A stretch of DNA of 64,000 nt from Chelonobacter oris (GCF_000772535.1 NZ_JSUM01000012.1:1-64000), one strand, 5' to 3'. Positions 16,268 through 26,704 are shown, numbered from the stretch's first letter. Numbers and translations are program-made. The notes: generated by a model not told the origin, from the sequence alone.

Positions 16268-17476
16268 CTAAGGTAAGTTTACCAATGGTGTTTCCAACAC
16301 GGCGATTGGTTTGCCACCTTGAATGTCGGCAATCGCTTGCGCTGTTTTTTGTACGGCTTCTTTACTGTCCAAAATAGTGAAAGTCAGGTCAAATGTTTTT
16401 TGCTCGCCCGGTTTGATTTTCGGCACAAGTCCCAATTCACGCTGATATTTACGGTTATAGGCGTAGCTGGTTCCCGGCTCAATTCCGGTGACATAGCCTT
16501 GTTTCAGGGTATCGGTATTTTTCCACATGGTTAAAACCGGCAGCTGTTTGGTATCAAAGCTGACGGCAATCCCTTTGTCTCCGCGCTTATTTTCCAGCAT
16601 GGCGAGCGTTTTACCGTTGCTGTCGGCATAAGGCACAATGTTATAGACGGTTTCATCGTAATCGACTGTTGGGGCGGCGTATTGATTCCAACGATTCATT
16701 TCTCCGACAGCACGTTGATTAAACGGCGAAACTTCTTTGATTGGCGCACTGAATTTCGCCCCTTCTTCCAATAACGGTTGTCCGTAGTTGCTGTGATAAA
16801 TAATTTGGTATTCGTTTTCATAATCCCCCAGATTGGTCAGCTGATCGTGTAGGGAGAATGATTTTTCACCCGGCACAACGGTTAAACCCGCCCAAACTTC
16901 ATAGTCATTTTTTTTGAAGGTTTTTTCATAGACTGCACCTTTAACAGTGATGGTATAAGGGGCTTGTTCGGCAATATCGACGATCACGGTAGAAGCCGGC
17001 GTATTGCCGACACGCCCGTGCAGGCTCAACAATTGGCCGTCATCGTCAACCCCGGGATGTCCTGTCCATTCGAATCCGCAGCGCACCATCATTTCGTTGA
17101 AACCGTCAAGCCAGCCCAATCCGTTGCGGCTTTCCAGTTCAATAAAAGACGGATTGACAATTTCTTTGACCGGAGAGTCCCAGCCTAAGCGGATATCGCC
17201 GCTTTTGACTTCAAAGATATTCATGCCGCGAGTTGGGATCAGGCTAATCGTCATAACCCCATTGTCAATATCGATAACGCGTACGCCTGCCTGTTTTCCG
17301 CCGTGTAAAACCCGCTGGGTGACGCTGAATGTCTTGTCAATGCCCAAGGCTTTATTGTCGATATGCCAGTTGCCGACATCGGTGGCAGCCTGAGCATCGG
17401 TAATCACAAATTCTTTGGCAATGATCGGGGTGGAAATCAGGGAAAGCAAAGTGATTGCAATAAGTGAACGCTTCAT
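16268..17476 (-). CDS. exported aldose 1-epimerase-like protein (DUF4432 family)
   Basis: 402 residues. A Sec signal peptide (about 1-20, MKRSLIAITLLSLISTPIIA) precedes a galactose-mutarotase-like beta-sandwich. Stretches such as TRGMNIFEVKSGDIRLGWDSP, GFNEMMVRCGFEWTG, LHGRVGNTPAS and IYHSNYGQPLLEEG fit the DUF4432 branch of aldose-1-epimerase-like proteins. The signal peptide predicts a periplasmic enzyme, perhaps a sugar mutarotase or binding protein; the substrate is unknown. It is read in the same direction as aldA. A GC-rich hairpin (about 16215-16245, ggcgccg/cggcgcc) with a weak T-tail follows its stop and may partly terminate it. Confidence 0.75.
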   Translation of the reverse strand: MKRSLIAITLLSLISTPIIAKEFVITDAQAATDVGNWHIDNKALGIDKTFSVTQRVLHGGKQAGVRVIDIDNGVMTISLIPTRGMNIFEVKSGDIRLGWDSPVKEIVNPSFIELESRNGLGWLDGFNEMMVRCGFEWTGHPGVDDDGQLLSLHGRVGNTPASTVIVDIAEQAPYTITVKGAVYEKTFKKNDYEVWAGLTVVPGEKSFSLHDQLTNLGDYENEYQIIYHSNYGQPLLEEGAKFSAPIKEVSPFNQRAVGEMNRWNQYAAPTVDYDETVYNIVPYADSNGKTLAMLENKRGDKGIAVSFDTKQLPVLTMWKNTDTLKQGYVTGIEPGTSYAYNRKYQRELGLVPKIKPGEQKTFDLTFTILDSKEAVQKTAQAIADIQGGKPIAVLETPLVNLP

Positions 17477-17588
17477 AATAACAGCTCCTTTTGGTTGGGT
17501 TCATTCTTTATAAACAGTAGAAAAAACGATTAAGCTGACTTAATTGTAGCCAAAAAATAGCCGTTGAATATTTAAAATTACTTCATTT

Positions 17589-17604
17589 GGTGAGCTTGAT
17601 CACA
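17589..17604. promoter_or_regulatory. CRP-like site between the epimerase gene and serS
   Basis: GGTGA-GCTTGA-TCACA: one perfect half-site, the other with one mismatch. It lies about 113 bases upstream of the epimerase-like gene, a similar distance to the site at lctP. The remainder of the 300-base gap (17477-17776) is AT-rich. A possible serS promoter is TTTCCA (17671-17676), 16 bases, TATAGT (17693-17698), and there is a USS just before serS. Confidence 0.5.
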
Positions 17605-17755
17605 GAAAATCTATCGACTTGAAAAAGAGGAAAGACAGAGATTCATGATTTCAGATTAACCGTGTAAGAATTTCCATTTTACACTAGTCACTTATAGTAA
17701 TAAGGGCTAAAATATCCGATACTTTTTTAATAAAGTGCGGTTTTCCGCCCTATAA

Positions 17756-19066
<1,311 letters not shown>

Positions 19067-19088
19067 CTTGACCGCACTTTAATCGTTT

Positions 19089-19126
19089 AAATCCTTTTCG
19101 GGCATACCCCTGAAAAGGATTTTTTA
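19089..19126 (+). terminator. rho-independent terminator of serS
   Basis: Perfect 11-bp stem (aaatccttttc / gaaaaggattt) around a 12-base loop, followed by a T-run, 23 bases after the serS stop. A USS core (ccgcacttt) lies between the stop and the stem. Confidence 0.87.
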
Positions 19127-19212
19127 TTGGACGGTTGAGATTAATTCAAGTAAAGATTAAATTTAGTCAAAAAAAATCGGGAATATCTTACATTTACAAT
19201 GCGAAATAACTC

Positions 19213-19240
19213 TTGGGTTTTTGAGTCGTATCACTATAAA
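19213..19240 (+). promoter_or_regulatory. sigma-70-like promoter of the RTX lipase gene
   Basis: TTGGGT (19213-19218), a 16-base spacer, then TATAAA (19235-19240), ending 38 bases before the start codon at 19279. Both hexamers are close to consensus. Confidence 0.45.
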
Positions 19241-19278
19241 ATTAATCACCCGATTAACTGTTTAGCGAGACAGCAACC

Positions 19279-21432
19279 ATGAATTCAGTCCTTATTCCCA
19301 CCCTTGAGCTAGCGGCACTTGTCGCCAATTCCAATGATATTTCCCGACACGAAAATAATATGTTCAGCCTGCCGAACGGTTGGCAAGTGTTGGATACCGC
19401 ACTTTCGTCCAAAGCGACGTTAAGCGGCAATTTGGGATATGTGCAAAATAAACAGAGCGGTTTTGAAGCAAAAGCGTATAGCAAAGGGGAGCAAATCGTG
19501 ATTGCCTTTGCCGGAACTAATGTCGATGATTTAAAAGAGTGGATTGCCGATTTTGAAATTGCCTTAGCAGGCAAATCCCATCAGCAACTTTTTGATGCGG
19601 CGGTGTATTATCAGGAAGTCACCGCACAACACCCCGATAAACAAGTGGTTTTTGCAGGCCATTCCCTCGGCGGCGGCTTGGCATCGTTAATGGCGGGATT
19701 TTTCGATAAACCCGCCGTCACATTTGATCAAGCGCCTTTCCGTTTGGCCGCCACAAAAGCCGTTGCAGAAAAAATACAGGCACTGTTGAAACAGTTAGGC
19801 TATGCCGATGATGCGGATCTCAACGGCTATTACACCGTAGAAAAGCCGGTGGCGGAATTGAAAGCCGTGTTGGGCGATATGTTCAGTGCATTGGTGCTGA
19901 AAAATGCCTTGTATCCGCTAGACATTCGTGGTGAACAAAATGTATTGTCCTATGCCTTGCGAGGCGAATTTTTAACCGACGGTTTTGCATTTTTACAACA
20001 AGGGTTGGCGGCGTTAAAAATCGGTGAGCTGAATCTGATTAAAGCGGACGCCGGCGAATTGACCTTATCGCCGTTTACCTATCACGGTTTAGAACTGCTG
20101 GTGCTGCCGATGATTGCACCAAAAATAACCGCACTTTCGGTTTATTTTCCCGAAATTTTCCAAAACTTAGAGAATTATCAATCCTCGACCTATGCCAACA
20201 GCCAAACCAGCACCTTGATTCAATTTTTACAGCAGGAAATGCACGCTATTTCGGCAGGAAAATCATATAGTTTCTTGCAGGGATTTTTAGCGGATCTTGA
20301 GCGGGTGGCAACCTCGATTGATAACCTTGAAGCCAATTCAGTGGTGAAACACCCGCAATTGCGCAGCGCATTGCTAAATCTGGTGATCGATTATTACTAC
20401 CACACGCCCCTTGGCGAAGCGCCTCAACCGTTCTTTGAGATTAAACAAGATGCACTGTATTTTTCTAGCGCAGATACGGTCAGGACGCAGTTGATTTCAG
20501 ACATGGTTCAGCAATTAAACCGGCTGAATCTCATCGAAAAAGGAACCTTATTATCGGATTTGCGTTCGGGTAAAAATCACGATTGGATTTTAAGTTATCA
20601 CGAAGAGCAAGGGCTGTTTTTCAGTGATACGGAAAGTGCGGATCATCATGTCGTGATCGGCAGCCGTTATGACGATCAAATCTCGGCCGGAAGCGGTGAT
20701 GATATTATGTTCGGCGGGCAGGGTAATGATATGCTCAATGGCGGCGGCGGTGCCGATAAAATGTACGGCGGCGCCGGCAACGACAGCTATTATGTCGATA
20801 ACAAAAATGATGTTATTCTCGAAGGCATCGGGCAAGGCACGGACACCGTCATCAGCGCCATTTCCTATAAATTGGGATCTTATTTAGAAAATTTAACCCT
20901 CATCGGCGATGAACATATCAACGGCTCAGGCAATATTTTAAATAATGTGATTCAAGGCAATGACGGGAATAATATACTGCGCGGTGAATTGGGCAACGAC
21001 GGTTTACACGGCGGCAAAGGCAACGATTGGCTGATTGGCGGTGCCGGTCATGACATCTTAAACGGCGGTGAAGGAAATGACGTGCTGGAAGGTGGCTTAG
21101 GCAACGACACTTATGTATTCGAACGCCATTCGGGGCGTGATGTTATCCGTGATTTCGACCCGTTTGTCGGCAGAGACTCGCTTAAATTGACGGATATTAA
21201 AATTGAACAAGCATCTTTCTTCCGTGATGAGAAAAACCTGATCGTGGCATTACGTGAAAGTGATGACAGCGTCACCGTACAAGATTGGTTTAAACCGTTC
21301 TCCGGCTACATGCATAGAATCGAACAGTTTGAATTCAGCGACATCACCATCAGCGGTTCGCACGCGGAGCAACTTGCCGCTTATCAGCATAAACCCGATT
21401 ATTATGAACAACCGATCAACTTAATCGCCTAG
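19279..21432 (+). CDS. RTX-repeat lipase/esterase, probably type I secreted
   Basis: 717 residues in two parts. The N-terminal half is an alpha/beta hydrolase of the lipase class 3 kind: the oxyanion-region IAFAGTN (about 75-81) and nucleophile elbow GHSLGGG with Ser129. Residues about 465-612 carry calcium-binding RTX nonapeptides (GSGDDIMFGGQGND, GGAGND, GGKGNDWLIGGAGHD, GGEGNDVLEGGLGND), followed by a haemolysin-type calcium-binding related domain (VTVQDWFKP...IEQFEFSD). There is no N-terminal signal peptide, as expected for type I export through a C-terminal signal. No ABC exporter, membrane-fusion protein or TolC gene is in the window. USS copies inside the gene suggest it is not a recent arrival. 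Substrate unknown (lipid or ester). Confidence 0.82.
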   Translation: MNSVLIPTLELAALVANSNDISRHENNMFSLPNGWQVLDTALSSKATLSGNLGYVQNKQSGFEAKAYSKGEQIVIAFAGTNVDDLKEWIADFEIALAGKSHQQLFDAAVYYQEVTAQHPDKQVVFAGHSLGGGLASLMAGFFDKPAVTFDQAPFRLAATKAVAEKIQALLKQLGYADDADLNGYYTVEKPVAELKAVLGDMFSALVLKNALYPLDIRGEQNVLSYALRGEFLTDGFAFLQQGLAALKIGELNLIKADAGELTLSPFTYHGLELLVLPMIAPKITALSVYFPEIFQNLENYQSSTYANSQTSTLIQFLQQEMHAISAGKSYSFLQGFLADLERVATSIDNLEANSVVKHPQLRSALLNLVIDYYYHTPLGEAPQPFFEIKQDALYFSSADTVRTQLISDMVQQLNRLNLIEKGTLLSDLRSGKNHDWILSYHEEQGLFFSDTESADHHVVIGSRYDDQISAGSGDDIMFGGQGNDMLNGGGGADKMYGGAGNDSYYVDNKNDVILEGIGQGTDTVISAISYKLGSYLENLTLIGDEHINGSGNILNNVIQGNDGNNILRGELGNDGLHGGKGNDWLIGGAGHDILNGGEGNDVLEGGLGNDTYVFERHSGRDVIRDFDPFVGRDSLKLTDIKIEQASFFRDEKNLIVALRESDDSVTVQDWFKPFSGYMHRIEQFEFSDITISGSHAEQLAAYQHKPDYYEQPINLIA

Positions 21433-21699
21433 CTTGCAATAGCGCTGCTGTCGGATTTCCGTATTTTGCTTATGATTTGCGAATTGGACTACCGAGGGCG
21501 ACGCTATTGACAACGTGTATACCGCACTTTTCATCGAACAATCTGTTTTTTTTATTCTTTTTTCTGCAAGCCTGTCGGATTTCCTATCTTATTATTCGTT
21601 TTTATCTAATAAAGAGTTAGGTATTCAGCTTCTTATCATCATAAATTATTTGCCTATAATGGTGATATTTTCAACGAATACTCAAAAGAAGGGCAGGAT

Positions 21700-22650
21700 A
21701 TGGAAAACATAAGTTTACCCAAAATTATGTTGGGTACTTGGTCTTGGGGCGGTGGTCTGTATGGCGGCGATCAGGTATTTGGCAACAGTATTTCGGCAAA
21801 AGATGTAAAAGAGGTGTTTAAAGTCGCGTTAGAAAACGGTTTGAATGCGTTTGACACGGCAACGGCTTATGGCTTAGGGGCATCGGAAGCGATTTTGGGC
21901 GAATTGATGCGCGACTATAACCGCACGGATCTTGTGATTTCGACGAAATTTACCCCGCAATTAGCAGAGATGTACGACAATTCCGTAGAAAAAATGTTTA
22001 ATGCAAGTGCGGCACGTTTTAATACCGATTACATTGATATTTATTGGATTCATAATCCGTCGGACGTAGAACGCTGGACAAGCGGCTTAATTCCGTTGTT
22101 AAAAGCGGGCAAAGTTAAAGCCGTGGGCGTATCAAACCACAATTTAGCGCAAATTAAGCGTGTAAACGAGATTTTAGCGCCGGCAGGTTTCAAGATCGAT
22201 GCCGTTCAAAACCATTTCAGCTTACTGTATCGCGCCTCAGAAGACGCCGGCATTTTGGATTACTGCAAACAAAACGGTATTGTCTTCTTTGCCTATATGA
22301 CACTTGAACAAGGTGCATTAAGCGGCAAATACAGTCCGGAAAATCCAATGCCGATCGGTTCCGGACGCGGCGATACTTATAATAAGGTATTACCCCAATT
22401 AGTCAAATTAACCGACAAAATGCGTGCAATCGGAGAAAAACAAGCGGCAAGCGTAGCGCAAATTGCGGTGGCATATGCGATTGCCAAAGGCACGGTGCCG
22501 ATTTTGGGTGCAACCAAATTGCATCATGTGACCGATGCGGCGAAAGCGATGAAGTTAAATCTTTCGGCTGATGAAGCGGCAGAACTGGAACGTCTTGCTA
22601 AAGAAACCGGCGTGGATACCCGCGGTGCTTGGGAAAACCCAATGGTATAA
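21700..22650 (+). CDS. aldo/keto reductase
   Basis: 316 residues, a (beta/alpha)8 aldo/keto reductase with the catalytic tetrad visible as D52, Y57 (FDTATAYG), K83 (STKF) and H118 (WIHNP). The C-terminal NADPH-binding part (SVAQIAVAYAIAKGTVPILGATKLHHV) is intact. There is no signal peptide, so it is cytosolic. It probably reduces aldehydes or ketones with NADPH; substrate unknown. A promoter-like TTATCA-N16-TATAAT (21633-21660) lies upstream, and the start has a GGGCAGGA ribosome-binding site. It heads a co-directional cluster of redox and decarboxylase-like genes reaching to 28012. Confidence 0.88.
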   Translation: MENISLPKIMLGTWSWGGGLYGGDQVFGNSISAKDVKEVFKVALENGLNAFDTATAYGLGASEAILGELMRDYNRTDLVISTKFTPQLAEMYDNSVEKMFNASAARFNTDYIDIYWIHNPSDVERWTSGLIPLLKAGKVKAVGVSNHNLAQIKRVNEILAPAGFKIDAVQNHFSLLYRASEDAGILDYCKQNGIVFFAYMTLEQGALSGKYSPENPMPIGSGRGDTYNKVLPQLVKLTDKMRAIGEKQAASVAQIAVAYAIAKGTVPILGATKLHHVTDAAKAMKLNLSADEAAELERLAKETGVDTRGAWENPMV

Positions 22651-22712
22651 ATCTCACTCGACAGGCGGTTGCAAAATTTTGCTCGCTTGTCATCTTCAAT
22701 GACAGGTGTAAA

Positions 22713-23789
22713 ATGAAATTTATGATTAAAACGCTTATTTTTTCAACCGCACTTTTTACTTTGCCTGCGACAACCTTTGCCACTGACACAAAACCTGCGA
22801 CACAACAGACAGCACAAGGAGAAATGCAAATGAGCCTTTCAACTCGACAATTTTCGCTGGCACAAATCGCTGCGCTGACGGCGAAAGGTGATATCCCGAA
22901 TCTTAAAATTGCCGTTGATCAGGCATTGGATAACGGCTTGACCGTCAATGAGCTCAAAGACGTCATGGTACAACTTTATGCTTACACGGGCTTTCCACGA
23001 AGTCTAAACGGCTTAAATGCCTTGGTGGAAAGTGTGAAAGCGCGTCAAGCGAAAGGAGTGAAAACGGAAACCGGGCGTGAGCCGACCGCACTTCCGGCTA
23101 ATGCCGATATGGCACAAAAAGGCACCCAAACCCAAACCGAGTTAGTCGGACAAGCGGTGGATCTTTCCGCACTTTCACCGGATATCGATCGTTATTTGAA
23201 AACCCATTTATTCGGCGATATTTTCGCCAGCGACCTCTTAAGCTGGCAAGAGCGGGAAATCGTGACCGTCGCCGCATTAAACCAACTCGTCGGCGTGGAG
23301 AGTCAACTCAATGCCCATATCGGTATCAGTAAGAAAAACGGCATAACCGATGAACAAATCAACGCCGTAAAAAATGTATTGAATCCGAAAGAAATGAGCC
23401 CGTTTCCGGCAGGTGACGAAAACACGGCTTACGCCGACTATTTTGTCGGCAAAAGTTATTTAAATATGCTCTCGCTCGACCAAGTCGTGATCGGCAACGT
23501 GACGTTTGAACCCGGTACGCGCAATAACTGGCACATTCACCGTGCGACCAAAGGCGGCGGTCAAATGTTGATTGTCACCGCAGGGCGTGGCTATTACCAA
23601 GAGTGGGGCAAAGCCGCCCAAGTGCTTAAAGCAGGCGACATCGTTCACATTCCTGCCAATACGAAGCATTGGCATGGTGCCGCCCCAAACGAATGGTTTC
23701 AACATTTAGCCATTGAAGTTGCAGGCGAGAACAGCGGCAACGAGTGGTTAGAACCGGTTTCGGACGAAGATTACGGCAAACTGAAATAA
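22713..23789 (+). CDS. exported carboxymuconolactone decarboxylase-like / cupin fusion protein
   Basis: 358 residues from the ATG at 22713; earlier in-frame ATGs would precede a good signal peptide (MKFMIKTLIFSTALFTLPATTFA) with unrelated sequence, so this start is preferred. Two CMD/AhpD-like segments follow (about 50-115 and 160-225; QEREIVTVAALNQLVGVESQLNAH). A C-terminal cupin (about 255-340) has metal-ligand histidines in NWHIHRATKGGGQMLIVTAGRG and KHWHGAAP. The CMD parts lack the CxxC of AhpD peroxidase, so classical peroxidase chemistry is unlikely. Periplasmic location is predicted. Such CMD-cupin fusions often sit with aldo/keto reductases and SDRs, as here. Function unproven. Confidence 0.82.
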   Translation: MKFMIKTLIFSTALFTLPATTFATDTKPATQQTAQGEMQMSLSTRQFSLAQIAALTAKGDIPNLKIAVDQALDNGLTVNELKDVMVQLYAYTGFPRSLNGLNALVESVKARQAKGVKTETGREPTALPANADMAQKGTQTQTELVGQAVDLSALSPDIDRYLKTHLFGDIFASDLLSWQEREIVTVAALNQLVGVESQLNAHIGISKKNGITDEQINAVKNVLNPKEMSPFPAGDENTAYADYFVGKSYLNMLSLDQVVIGNVTFEPGTRNNWHIHRATKGGGQMLIVTAGRGYYQEWGKAAQVLKAGDIVHIPANTKHWHGAAPNEWFQHLAIEVAGENSGNEWLEPVSDEDYGKLK

Positions 23790-23947
23790 TCAAGCAAGAC
23801 GTAAAGTGCGGTCGAATCTCCGGCATTGCGACAATTTTTTTATCAGCGAATAAGCAGGAAGCCTTAGGGCGGCTTGTGGAGATAATCGACCTTTGTATTT
23901 TTCATATGTTGAAAAACCGATAACTTGTATTTGAGAAGGGGGAAAAT

Positions 23948-24895
23948 ATGGTATCTCGTCGTCAAACTTTAAAAACATTAGCGGCAACGTCACTGTTCGC
24001 CATTTTGCCAAACAGTCTGGTAAAAGCTGCGCAAGTCGGCGAAAACAGGTTTCACCCTTTTGATTTTGAAAAACGCACAGTGACGCTCAATAATGGGATC
24101 GAAATGCCGATTATCGGTATCGGTATGTGGACGCTTAGCCCGGAACAAGCGGAAAAATCCGTCACCGAAGCGTTAAAATCGGGTTACCGTTTAATCGATA
24201 CCGCTCGGATGTACCGTAACGAAGAGGCGGTGGGGCGTGCGGTTCGCAATTCAGGCATTCCGCGCGATCAGATTTTCATCACTACGAAAATTTACGGCAG
24301 TCGTGATTACGCCGACGCTGAAAAAGCCATCAATGAACGCTTGAAATTACTCGATACCGATTACATCGACTTATTGCTGTTGCACTATCCCGATACACAT
24401 GACACCGAGGCTTGGAAAGTGATGGAAAAATTCGTGCAAGCAGGCAAATTGCGCGCAATCGGTTTGTCGAATTACCATCAAAAAACCTTTGGCGACATCA
24501 TGAAAGTGGCGACTGTCACTCCGGCCGTTGTACAAAATGAAGTCCATATTTACAACCAAGATAAGCATACTAAAGCCTTCTTACGGCAATACGGCACACA
24601 AATGGAGGCTTGGTATCCGCTCGGCGGACGCAACAGCTACGGTAACGGTGGTAAAGACGTGTTATTTGCCGATCCGACCATTGTTGCGACGGCAAAAGCC
24701 CACAATAAAACACCGGCGCAAATTTTACTCCGTTGGCAGTTACAGGCAGGCAATATTGCCATTCCCGGTTCAAGCAATCCGGCGCATATCAAAGAAAACA
24801 TTGCGATTTTTGATTTTGCGCTAAGCGAGAAAGAGATGGCACAAATCAGTAATTTGGATAAACAAACGAAGTTCTCGACATTCGGCAACGAGTAG
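23948..24895 (+). CDS. Tat-exported aldo/keto reductase
   Basis: 315 residues. The first ~28 form a twin-arginine signal (SRRQTLKT followed by LAATSLFAILPNSLVKA), so the folded, cofactor-loaded enzyme is probably exported by Tat to the periplasm. The mature part is an aldo/keto reductase of the 2,5-diketo-gluconate-reductase kind with D84 and Y89 (IDTARMY), K114 (TTKIY) and H146 (LLHYP). A strong ribosome-binding site (gaagggggaa) precedes the ATG. A Tat signal on an NADPH-dependent fold is unusual because NADPH is scarce outside the cytoplasm. The leader is clear in sequence; export is inferred. Confidence 0.85.
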   Translation: MVSRRQTLKTLAATSLFAILPNSLVKAAQVGENRFHPFDFEKRTVTLNNGIEMPIIGIGMWTLSPEQAEKSVTEALKSGYRLIDTARMYRNEEAVGRAVRNSGIPRDQIFITTKIYGSRDYADAEKAINERLKLLDTDYIDLLLLHYPDTHDTEAWKVMEKFVQAGKLRAIGLSNYHQKTFGDIMKVATVTPAVVQNEVHIYNQDKHTKAFLRQYGTQMEAWYPLGGRNSYGNGGKDVLFADPTIVATAKAHNKTPAQILLRWQLQAGNIAIPGSSNPAHIKENIAIFDFALSEKEMAQISNLDKQTKFSTFGNE

Positions 24896-25199
24896 CGAGC
24901 TAAACCAAACGCCCTGAAAATCGACCTCACGTTATGACAATTTATTGAATGTGCGGAGTTAGTTTAGTTAGTTTCTACTTATAAGCGGTGGGATTTTTGC
25001 AAAATTGGCAAGCAATCTCACCGTTTTTTTTGGGAGCAAAGTTCAGATTTTATTGTTTGGTTAAATCTAATAATCAGTTAATTAAAGGTAGTCTTATCAT
25101 TTTAATTGAACATTTTATAATACGCCGTATCAAGCAATCGGCTTGCGAAACAAATTCGAATCCAACCGCACTTTGCGGCCTTTTAAGCAGGAATAAAAA
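24896..25199. other. intergenic region with a promoter for the truncated DJ-1/amidohydrolase unit
   Basis: No gene seen. A promoter-like TTATCA (25094-25099), 16-base spacer and TATAAT (25116-25121) resembles the element ahead of the first aldo/keto reductase (21633-21660). A USS in reverse orientation lies near 25164-25173. Confidence 0.4.
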
Positions 25200-25463
25200 A
25201 TGACAAATTCAATCAAACCCGTTTTATGTGTTGTAACCAGTGCGCCAATCAAAGGCAAAAGCGGTATTCCGACAGGTTTTTTTCTGGCGGAATTAACCCA
25301 TGCGTTGAATGAAATGGAAAACGCCGGTTTATCGACCGTGATCGCCTCTGTGCGTGGCGGGATTCCACCGATTGACGGTTTCGATTTAACCGATAGCGTG
25401 AATGCAACATATTGGAACGAACGGGATTTATATTCACGTTTAGAAAATACGCCGGCGCTATAG
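25200..25463 (+). pseudogene. truncated DJ-1/PfpI family gene (N-terminal third only)
   Basis: 87 residues beginning MTNSIKPVLCVVTSAPIKG and running through GIPTGFFLAELTHALNEME...IASVRGGIPPIDGFD, the start of DJ-1/PfpI (Hsp31/GATase1-like) proteins, which are normally about 220-240 residues. It stops right after LENTPAL, before the nucleophile-elbow cysteine that defines the family, so no catalytic site remains. The next gene starts 11 bases later. This looks like an internal deletion that fused the stump to the amidohydrolase unit. The promoter and ribosome-binding region are still in place, so the stump may act only as a leader. Confidence 0.7.
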
Positions 25464-25474
25464 GAAACAAACCG

Positions 25475-26497
25475 ATGAAAATTATTGCGGTAGAAGAACA
25501 TATACAAAGTCCGGCGTTGGCAAAAGTGATGATGCCCGCCATGTTGGCGCAAGCCCCTTTCTTACTCGATTGGGGAAAAGACGTCGCCGACAGTATTACC
25601 GATCCAAGCCGTCCTCAGGTGATCGCCGCCGGTGATTCTTTGAAAAAACTGGCGGATGTCGGCGAAGGGCGTCTTCGTGAGATGGATGAGTATGGCATTG
25701 ATATGCAAATGCTGTCTTATGCCGGTTTGCCGCAATTGGTAGAAGGGGCGGCAGGCGTGCAGGCGATTCGTGCGGCGAACGATTACTTAAGCGAAAAAAT
25801 GCGGTCGAATCCAAGCCGCTTCGGCGGGTTTGCCTATTTGCCCTGGCAAGATGTGAATGCGGCGGTGAGTGAGCTTGAACGTGTACATAAATTAGGTTTT
25901 AAAGGCGTGTTGATTAACGGGCGGCCAAGTGAAAAATGGCTCGATAATGTCGAGTATGAAGCGGTGCTGGCGAAACTCGATGCGCTTGAAATGCCGCTTT
26001 TTTTACATCCGGGGTTGCCGTTTGAACAGGTTCAGCAAGCCTATTACGCCGGTTTTAAACGTGAAGTGTCGGCACGTCTTTCCATGTTTGCCTGGGGGTG
26101 GCATAACGAGGCGGGCATTCAACTTATTCGTATGATTTTGGGCGGTGTGTTTGACAAATTTCCTCAATTGAACGTCATTATGGGACATTGGGGCGAACTT
26201 GTGCCTTATTATCTGCAACGCTTGGACGACAGCATTCCGCAACAGGCAACGGGTTTAAAACGCACGATTACGGAAACCTTTAAGGCGCAGGTCTATGTTA
26301 CCCCGAGCGGTATGATGAGCAATCCGCACTTTGTTTTTAACCGCGCGATTGTGGGGGCGGATCGCATTCTCTTTTCAGTGGATTACCCTTATCTCTCTAT
26401 GAACGGAGCAAGACAATGGTTGGAAAACTTAGATATCGCTCAAGAAGATAAAGAAAAAATCGCCTACAAAAATGCAGAGCGTTTATTTAAATTATAG
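25475..26497 (+). CDS. amidohydrolase 2 family metal-dependent decarboxylase/hydrolase
   Basis: 340 residues from the ATG at 25475 (AGGAAAC upstream); an earlier in-frame ATG at 25412 would overlap the preceding stump. The pattern fits the gamma-resorcylate/aminocarboxymuconate-semialdehyde decarboxylase branch: N-terminal metal ligands E7 and H9 (AVEEHI), LFLHPGLP, IMGHWGELVPYYLQRLD and the catalytic aspartate in FSVDYPY. A divalent metal (Zn or Mn) is expected. It probably decarboxylates or hydrolyses an aromatic or cyclic carboxylate; substrate unknown. Nearby CMD-type genes also point to aromatic or muconate-like chemistry, but no ring-cleavage dioxygenase is present. Confidence 0.83.
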   Translation: MKIIAVEEHIQSPALAKVMMPAMLAQAPFLLDWGKDVADSITDPSRPQVIAAGDSLKKLADVGEGRLREMDEYGIDMQMLSYAGLPQLVEGAAGVQAIRAANDYLSEKMRSNPSRFGGFAYLPWQDVNAAVSELERVHKLGFKGVLINGRPSEKWLDNVEYEAVLAKLDALEMPLFLHPGLPFEQVQQAYYAGFKREVSARLSMFAWGWHNEAGIQLIRMILGGVFDKFPQLNVIMGHWGELVPYYLQRLDDSIPQQATGLKRTITETFKAQVYVTPSGMMSNPHFVFNRAIVGADRILFSVDYPYLSMNGARQWLENLDIAQEDKEKIAYKNAERLFKL

Positions 26498-26518
26498 GAA
26501 AAATGATTGGAATAAGTT

Positions 26519-26704
26519 ATGTCACATAAATCAGCATTATCACCGGAAGAAATTTATAGCGTGTCGCCCACCTTAGCGGCACTCACTAAAACTTTAATTT
26601 CAGACGATATGTGGAACCGCCCGATTCTCGACAAGCATGATCGGGCTGTGATCACTGTGGCGGCGTTGATCGCCCGTCAACAAATACGGCTATTGCACAC
26701 GTAG
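26519..26704 (+). pseudogene. truncated carboxymuconolactone decarboxylase-like gene
   Basis: 61 residues (MSHKSALSPEEIY...WNRPILDKHDRAVITVAALIARQQ) match the start of a small CMD-domain protein, normally about 110-130 residues, then break off into RLLHT and a stop. The following 100 bases do not restore the domain in any frame I checked. Taken with the DJ-1 stump, this shows the cluster has been losing genes. Confidence 0.6.

Noticed and set aside
21515-21712. Possible 65-residue hydrophobic frame before the first aldo/keto reductase
   Set aside because: It overlaps the promoter and start of the reductase gene and has no ribosome-binding site.
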